From NCBI GenBank assembly GCA_029942265.1, contig JAOZTO010000058.1:1-10164 (forward strand): a DNA stretch of 10,164 nucleotides, written 5' to 3'. Each line of letters starts with the position of its first letter. Position 1 is the first letter of the stretch. The notes beneath the pieces were generated by a model. The model was not told the DNA's origin, did not search any database, and was given only the letters and a program-made list of their open reading frames with translations. This document shows positions 7,451-10,164 of this stretch, in pieces. The position numbers were made by a program, and so were the translations under genes. The DNA is from Desulfocapsa sp. (GTDB lineage Bacteria > Desulfobacterota > Desulfobulbia > Desulfobulbales > Desulfocapsaceae).

Positions 7451-8902
7451 CTAATTTTTTTTCTGTGGATTTTTTCTTTTTCCATGCCATTCAAGGCCAT
7501 AAGAAACAAGGGCTGCCAGCGTAACTACATAAAAGAGATTAGCGGGTAAACGCCAGCCAAAATCAACTATTCCATGGACGAAAAAACCGACTAATCCGCA
7601 AAATGCGCCACCTGCAATAATAACCGGAGCACCCAATTGTACTCCTTCCGTTCTGTTATTAATTATTCTAAAGAGCTTACCACCGGCTAGAGACATTGCA
7701 ACAGCAAGCCAGATAAAAAACAGTGTTGCCATTGGTATTCCAAGCTCTATAGTGAACTGAATATATTCATTATGTACCTTATCCCAATTCACGTTAGGGG
7801 AGAATCCTTTTAAATAGACGGCCGAGAGTAACGAGTAGGAACCAAAACCTATGCCTGTAAAAACATGATCCATCATCATTGGTATACTTGCCATATACGC
7901 TTCAAGCCGCGTTGCTCCCGACTGACCAATGGAGTCAAACCTTGCAAAAACGGTGTCTAGCCCCAGCATTGCACCAAAAGCTGACATAAATAAGAGAAAT
8001 AAGCCTATAAAAAGAACTTTTATTTTTCTAGATACCGGTAAATAAAAATTAAGCAATATCATAACAAGCAACATGGCAATCATTCCACCTCTGGAGAGAG
8101 AAAAGAGAACCGATAATATCATAATTCCTGTTGCCAGAAAGAAAAGAGGAGCAGATTTTGCCTTTTCATCCATCCTTCTTATTCGCTCTTTGATCGATTT
8201 TTTTCTTTTTTTCCCAGATACCGATGTCAAATAGCTTTGTAAATAAACACTTGCCGCCGCCAGTGCCAATGGCCAACACATATTTAAAAATGACGCGTAC
8301 TGGTTTTTGTAGATGATTGTACCGTATGCCGCTCGGCCTCCTGTAACAGGAAGCCAGAGAATACCTATTCGGGGACTGAGAAACTGGAAAATTCCGTATA
8401 GAGCCTCAAGGACACCAACAACTATAATGATAAGGTAAATTGTATGAAAAAAGGTATCTTTGTGCGTTAACAGCGCTTTTAATCCACAATAATAGAGCAA
8501 CAACGCAATGAGTAACAGTGTGGGGGCAATACTGAGTTGGCCATGTTCACTTAATGTGACATACTGCTGGTTGGTATGAGCAAGTGTATTCACCATCATT
8601 ACTCGCTCTGCTCTAGCAGGAGAGAGTATTTCTATCCATGACAAGGGAAGAGGTACAGACTGGAATATGCAGTACAACAAAAGTAACAACAGAGGAAAAA
8701 GCCAGCGCTTTTGTATTAAAGGTGTGTTGGTCCAGGAAAATGGGTATGCAAAGCATAAGTAACTACCTATACCAATATAAACTATTGCAGAATACGTGGC
8801 ATAAACAATGGGATGAACAGCTCCAAATATGAATGGAACTGTAAACAACACAAAACAGATAATAAAGAAAGGTGCATTACTAATTTGATTTTTGATATTC
8901 AC
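7451..8902 (-). CDS. O-antigen ligase/polymerase (Wzy_C, WaaL/Wzy) family membrane protein
   Basis: A polytopic inner-membrane protein expected to join lipid-linked repeat units (Wzy) or ligate them to an acceptor (WaaL). About a dozen hydrophobic segments span residues 10-470. Family marks are FSLSRGGMIAMLL (about 267-279, Arg271), the periplasmic loop GATRLEAYMASIPMM with GIGFGSY (about 329-356), and KVHNEYIQFTIELGIP (375-390, His377), with a second conserved HGIVDFGWRLP (443-453). A Lys/Arg-rich cytoplasmic loop lies at 231-249. The likely start is GTG at 8902; I see no good ribosome binding site before it, so the exact start is open. It lies 27 nt after the Wza-like gene. Sequence alone does not separate polymerase from ligase, but the neighbours (export pore, co-polymerase with kinase) favour a polymerase. 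Confidence 0.92.
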   Translation of the reverse strand: MNIKNQISNAPFFIICFVLFTVPFIFGAVHPIVYATYSAIVYIGIGSYLCFAYPFSWTNTPLIQKRWLFPLLLLLLYCIFQSVPLPLSWIEILSPARAERVMMVNTLAHTNQQYVTLSEHGQLSIAPTLLLIALLLYYCGLKALLTHKDTFFHTIYLIIIVVGVLEALYGIFQFLSPRIGILWLPVTGGRAAYGTIIYKNQYASFLNMCWPLALAAASVYLQSYLTSVSGKKRKKSIKERIRRMDEKAKSAPLFFLATGIMILSVLFSLSRGGMIAMLLVMILLNFYLPVSRKIKVLFIGLFLLFMSAFGAMLGLDTVFARFDSIGQSGATRLEAYMASIPMMMDHVFTGIGFGSYSLLSAVYLKGFSPNVNWDKVHNEYIQFTIELGIPMATLFFIWLAVAMSLAGGKLFRIINNRTEGVQLGAPVIIAGGAFCGLVGFFVHGIVDFGWRLPANLFYVVTLAALVSYGLEWHGKRKNPQKKN

Positions 8903-8929
8903 GGCGTTCTAAAAGTAAGTTAAATACTG

Positions 8930-9970
8930 TTACTTACTTGATGTGGTGGATTTAGGATCACGATATGTAAACCCGGTTCCCAAAAAACCGACCGAGATTC
9001 CGGAACCGGAAGTCATAAGTCCCATGCTACTTGATTCTGCAAAAATCACATCCTGATCCTGCAAAAAGAGTGTGTCTCCCATTCCACCCTGTAAATCACT
9101 GTAACGAAGTGACACAATAGCACGTTCACGATCTGGCCCCATATAACGAATAAGTTTGATTCCATTATCATCAGCATAAGAAGCAAGTCCCCCTGCCAAA
9201 GCAAGAGCTTCGGTGATGGTCATTTTTCCTTTTAGAGGATAATTACCAGGTTTCCGAACAGCACCATCAACAAAGCATTGTCCCGATTTGGCGATAAAAA
9301 TTACATCTCCGCCAAGAATTACCATATTCTCACGCATGTTTCCCTGCTGTAGCAATGATTCAAGGTTGATTGCATAGCGCTTTCGTTCTTTGGTCTCTGG
9401 ATCTTCTCTTGTTACATAAGCAATTGCTCCAGCTTTTTCAGATAGTCCATTACCAACGGCAAGTACGTCAAGCAATCTTCTCCTGGTCACGTAATCATAA
9501 GTGCCTGGTTTATTAACTGCCCCCACGAGAGTGATCTGTTTACTAACATGTTCTTTAATATGAATAATAACATGAGGATCATGAATATACTTTTCCTGAT
9601 AAAGCGATTCTATTTTCTCTTCAGCTTCTGCAGTGGTCAGATTAAAAACATCAACGTTATCCAACAATGGCAAGCTTATCTCACCACGCGATGATACTCG
9701 AACCTCTGTATCTAATTCATCACTCTCATAGACCTTTACTGTGAGTAAATCACCAGCTCCTAACAGATAATCACCTGTACCGGTATCGCCACTCAATGTG
9801 TCAGGCGAAAAAACATCTTTTTGACTCCTGTTAAACGTCTTCTGTTTCTCTTCATATTGCTGCCTGAATTGCTCGAGATTGGTGGTAGCTTGAAATTGTT
9901 CATCCGCACATCCACTAAGTAGCAGGATGGGGAGAAGAAAATATAGCTGTACTATCCTTTTTAGCAACAT
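8930..9970 (-). CDS. Wza-like outer-membrane polysaccharide export lipoprotein
   Basis: Forms the outer-membrane/periplasmic channel for the polymer. Residues 1-20 are a lipoprotein signal peptide with lipobox LLSGC (Cys21 would be the lipidated residue, followed by Ala-Asp). The Poly_export domain spans about 66-138 (YLLGAGDLLTVKVYESDEL, then SSRGEISLPLLDNVDV). Two SLBB domains follow: about 144-225 (ITLVGAVNKPGTYDYV) and 231-310 (CFVDGAVRKPGNYPLKGKMT, then ITEALALAGGL). The C-terminal 30 residues are Gly/Ser-rich. It lacks the C-terminal amphipathic membrane-spanning helix that is clear in E. coli Wza, and it is a little shorter than Wza, like many GumB/Wza relatives. The ATG has GAGAG four bases upstream. 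It is the first gene of the operon, directly after a hairpin terminator. Confidence 0.95.
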   Translation of the reverse strand: MLLKRIVQLYFLLPILLLSGCADEQFQATTNLEQFRQQYEEKQKTFNRSQKDVFSPDTLSGDTGTGDYLLGAGDLLTVKVYESDELDTEVRVSSRGEISLPLLDNVDVFNLTTAEAEEKIESLYQEKYIHDPHVIIHIKEHVSKQITLVGAVNKPGTYDYVTRRRLLDVLAVGNGLSEKAGAIAYVTREDPETKERKRYAINLESLLQQGNMRENMVILGGDVIFIAKSGQCFVDGAVRKPGNYPLKGKMTITEALALAGGLASYADDNGIKLIRYMGPDRERAIVSLRYSDLQGGMGDTLFLQDQDVIFAESSSMGLMTSGSGISVGFLGTGFTYRDPKSTTSSK

Positions 9971-10001
9971 ATCGCTCTCAACTAATTGTAAACATCTGAC
10001 A

Positions 10002-10036
10002 CAAAAGAAGGACTGTCAACAGTATGTTGACAGTCC
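10002..10036 (-). terminator. 12-bp perfect hairpin with T-rich tail, probable intrinsic terminator
   Basis: The arms 10010-10021 (GGACTGTCAACA) and 10025-10036 (TGTTGACAGTCC) pair perfectly around the three-base loop GTA. Read on the minus strand, the stem is followed by TTCTTTTG (10009-10002), a fair T-tail, and it lies about 40 nt after the stop codon of the upstream minus-strand gene. That position suits termination of that gene. It also lies only 39 nt before the Wza-like start, so it may act as an attenuator or leader hairpin for the export operon, or be a protein-binding palindrome (TGTCAACA-N3-TGTTGACA). Confidence 0.75.
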
Positions 10037-10075
10037 CTTATAGTTCCTTTTTTCCTACTTAAACTATCGACCCAA

Positions 10076-10164
10076 TCAAGCGCTTGGGCTTGGCGGAGGA
10101 GTTGGGGCTGGAGGAGTTGGGGCTGGAGGAGTTGGGGCTGGAGGAGTTGGGGCTGGAGGAGTTG
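10076..10164 (-). CDS. 3' end of a gene with a proline-rich (TPPAP) repeat tail
   Basis: In one minus-strand frame the window edge reads as repeated Thr-Pro-Pro-Ala-Pro, ending PPPSPSA and a TGA stop at 10078-10076. Only about 28 residues are visible, so the protein cannot be named. That it is coding is supported by the repeat unit being a multiple of three, the open frame, the stop codon next to the end of the repeats, and the hairpin terminator 40 nt later. Pro/Thr/Ala-rich tails like this are common at the ends of secreted or surface-exposed proteins, where they act as spacers, but here that is only a guess. Confidence 0.6.
   Translation of the reverse strand, partial: TPPAPTPPAPTPPAPTPPAPTPPPSPSA
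10095..10164. repeat. 15-nt tandem repeat, four full copies plus part of a fifth
   Basis: The unit GGAGGAGTTGGGGCT occurs at 10095, 10110, 10125 and 10140 without a single base change, and ten bases of the next copy run into the window edge, so the array continues outside. The unit keeps the reading frame and encodes five residues on the minus strand. Lack of silent changes suggests recent expansion or ongoing slippage and homogenisation. Confidence 0.95.

Noticed and set aside
9985..10019. A sigma-70 promoter made of TTGACA and TACAAT on the minus strand.
   Set aside because: The spacing is 23 nt instead of about 17, and the start point would fall within or next to the ribosome binding site. 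At 17 nt spacing the -10 would be GATGTT, a poor match.
10095..10164. Tandem repeats as a CRISPR array.
   Set aside because: Units are 15 nt, directly adjacent and without spacers, and they encode a proline-rich peptide.

Overview
The window carries a cell-surface polysaccharide (EPS/capsule type) locus from a Gram-negative, AT-rich bacterium. The Gram-negative inference rests on an outer-membrane export lipoprotein of the Wza type with a lipobox, and on a Wzc-type tyrosine autokinase. The combination of genes (Wza, Wzy-like ligase/polymerase, PHP-type phosphatase, BY-kinase, TPR protein, membrane J-domain protein) reminds me of EPS loci in Desulfobacterota and related deep-branching proteobacteria, but no marker gene here fixes the taxonomy, so this is a weak inference.

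Layout. Positions 2-1513 (+ strand) hold the 3' part of a WbpM/PglF/CapD-like nucleotide-sugar 4,6-dehydratase whose N-terminal part lies outside the window. Positions 1514-1762 are a convergent intergenic stretch with a perfect 19-bp inverted repeat. From 9970 down to 1763, six tightly packed genes run on the minus strand: Wza-like export lipoprotein, O-antigen ligase/polymerase-family membrane protein, CpsB/YwqE-type PHP phosphatase, Wzc-like co-polymerase fused to a BY-kinase, a TPR protein with a C-terminal carbohydrate-binding-like region, and a membrane-anchored J-domain protein with an NTF2-like tail. Gaps are 27, 12, -17, 0 and -1 nt, so this is almost certainly one operon. Upstream of it (10010-10036) is a perfect 12-bp stem hairpin. 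Beyond that is the 3' end of another minus-strand gene, which ends in pure 15-nt repeats encoding a proline-rich tail.

How it fits together. The dehydratase would supply a modified sugar nucleotide. The Wzy-like protein would join repeat units in the periplasm. The BY-kinase co-polymerase would set chain length and gate export through the Wza pore. The PHP phosphatase would remove phosphates from the kinase's tyrosine tail. The TPR protein probably works in the periplasm as a scaffold or polymer-binding factor. The J-domain protein could link a cytoplasmic Hsp70 to the envelope machine. No flippase (Wzx), initiating transferase or glycosyltransferase lies inside the window; they are expected outside it. 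The least familiar parts are the last two genes of the operon, the J-domain/NTF2 protein and the TPR/carbohydrate-binding-like protein.
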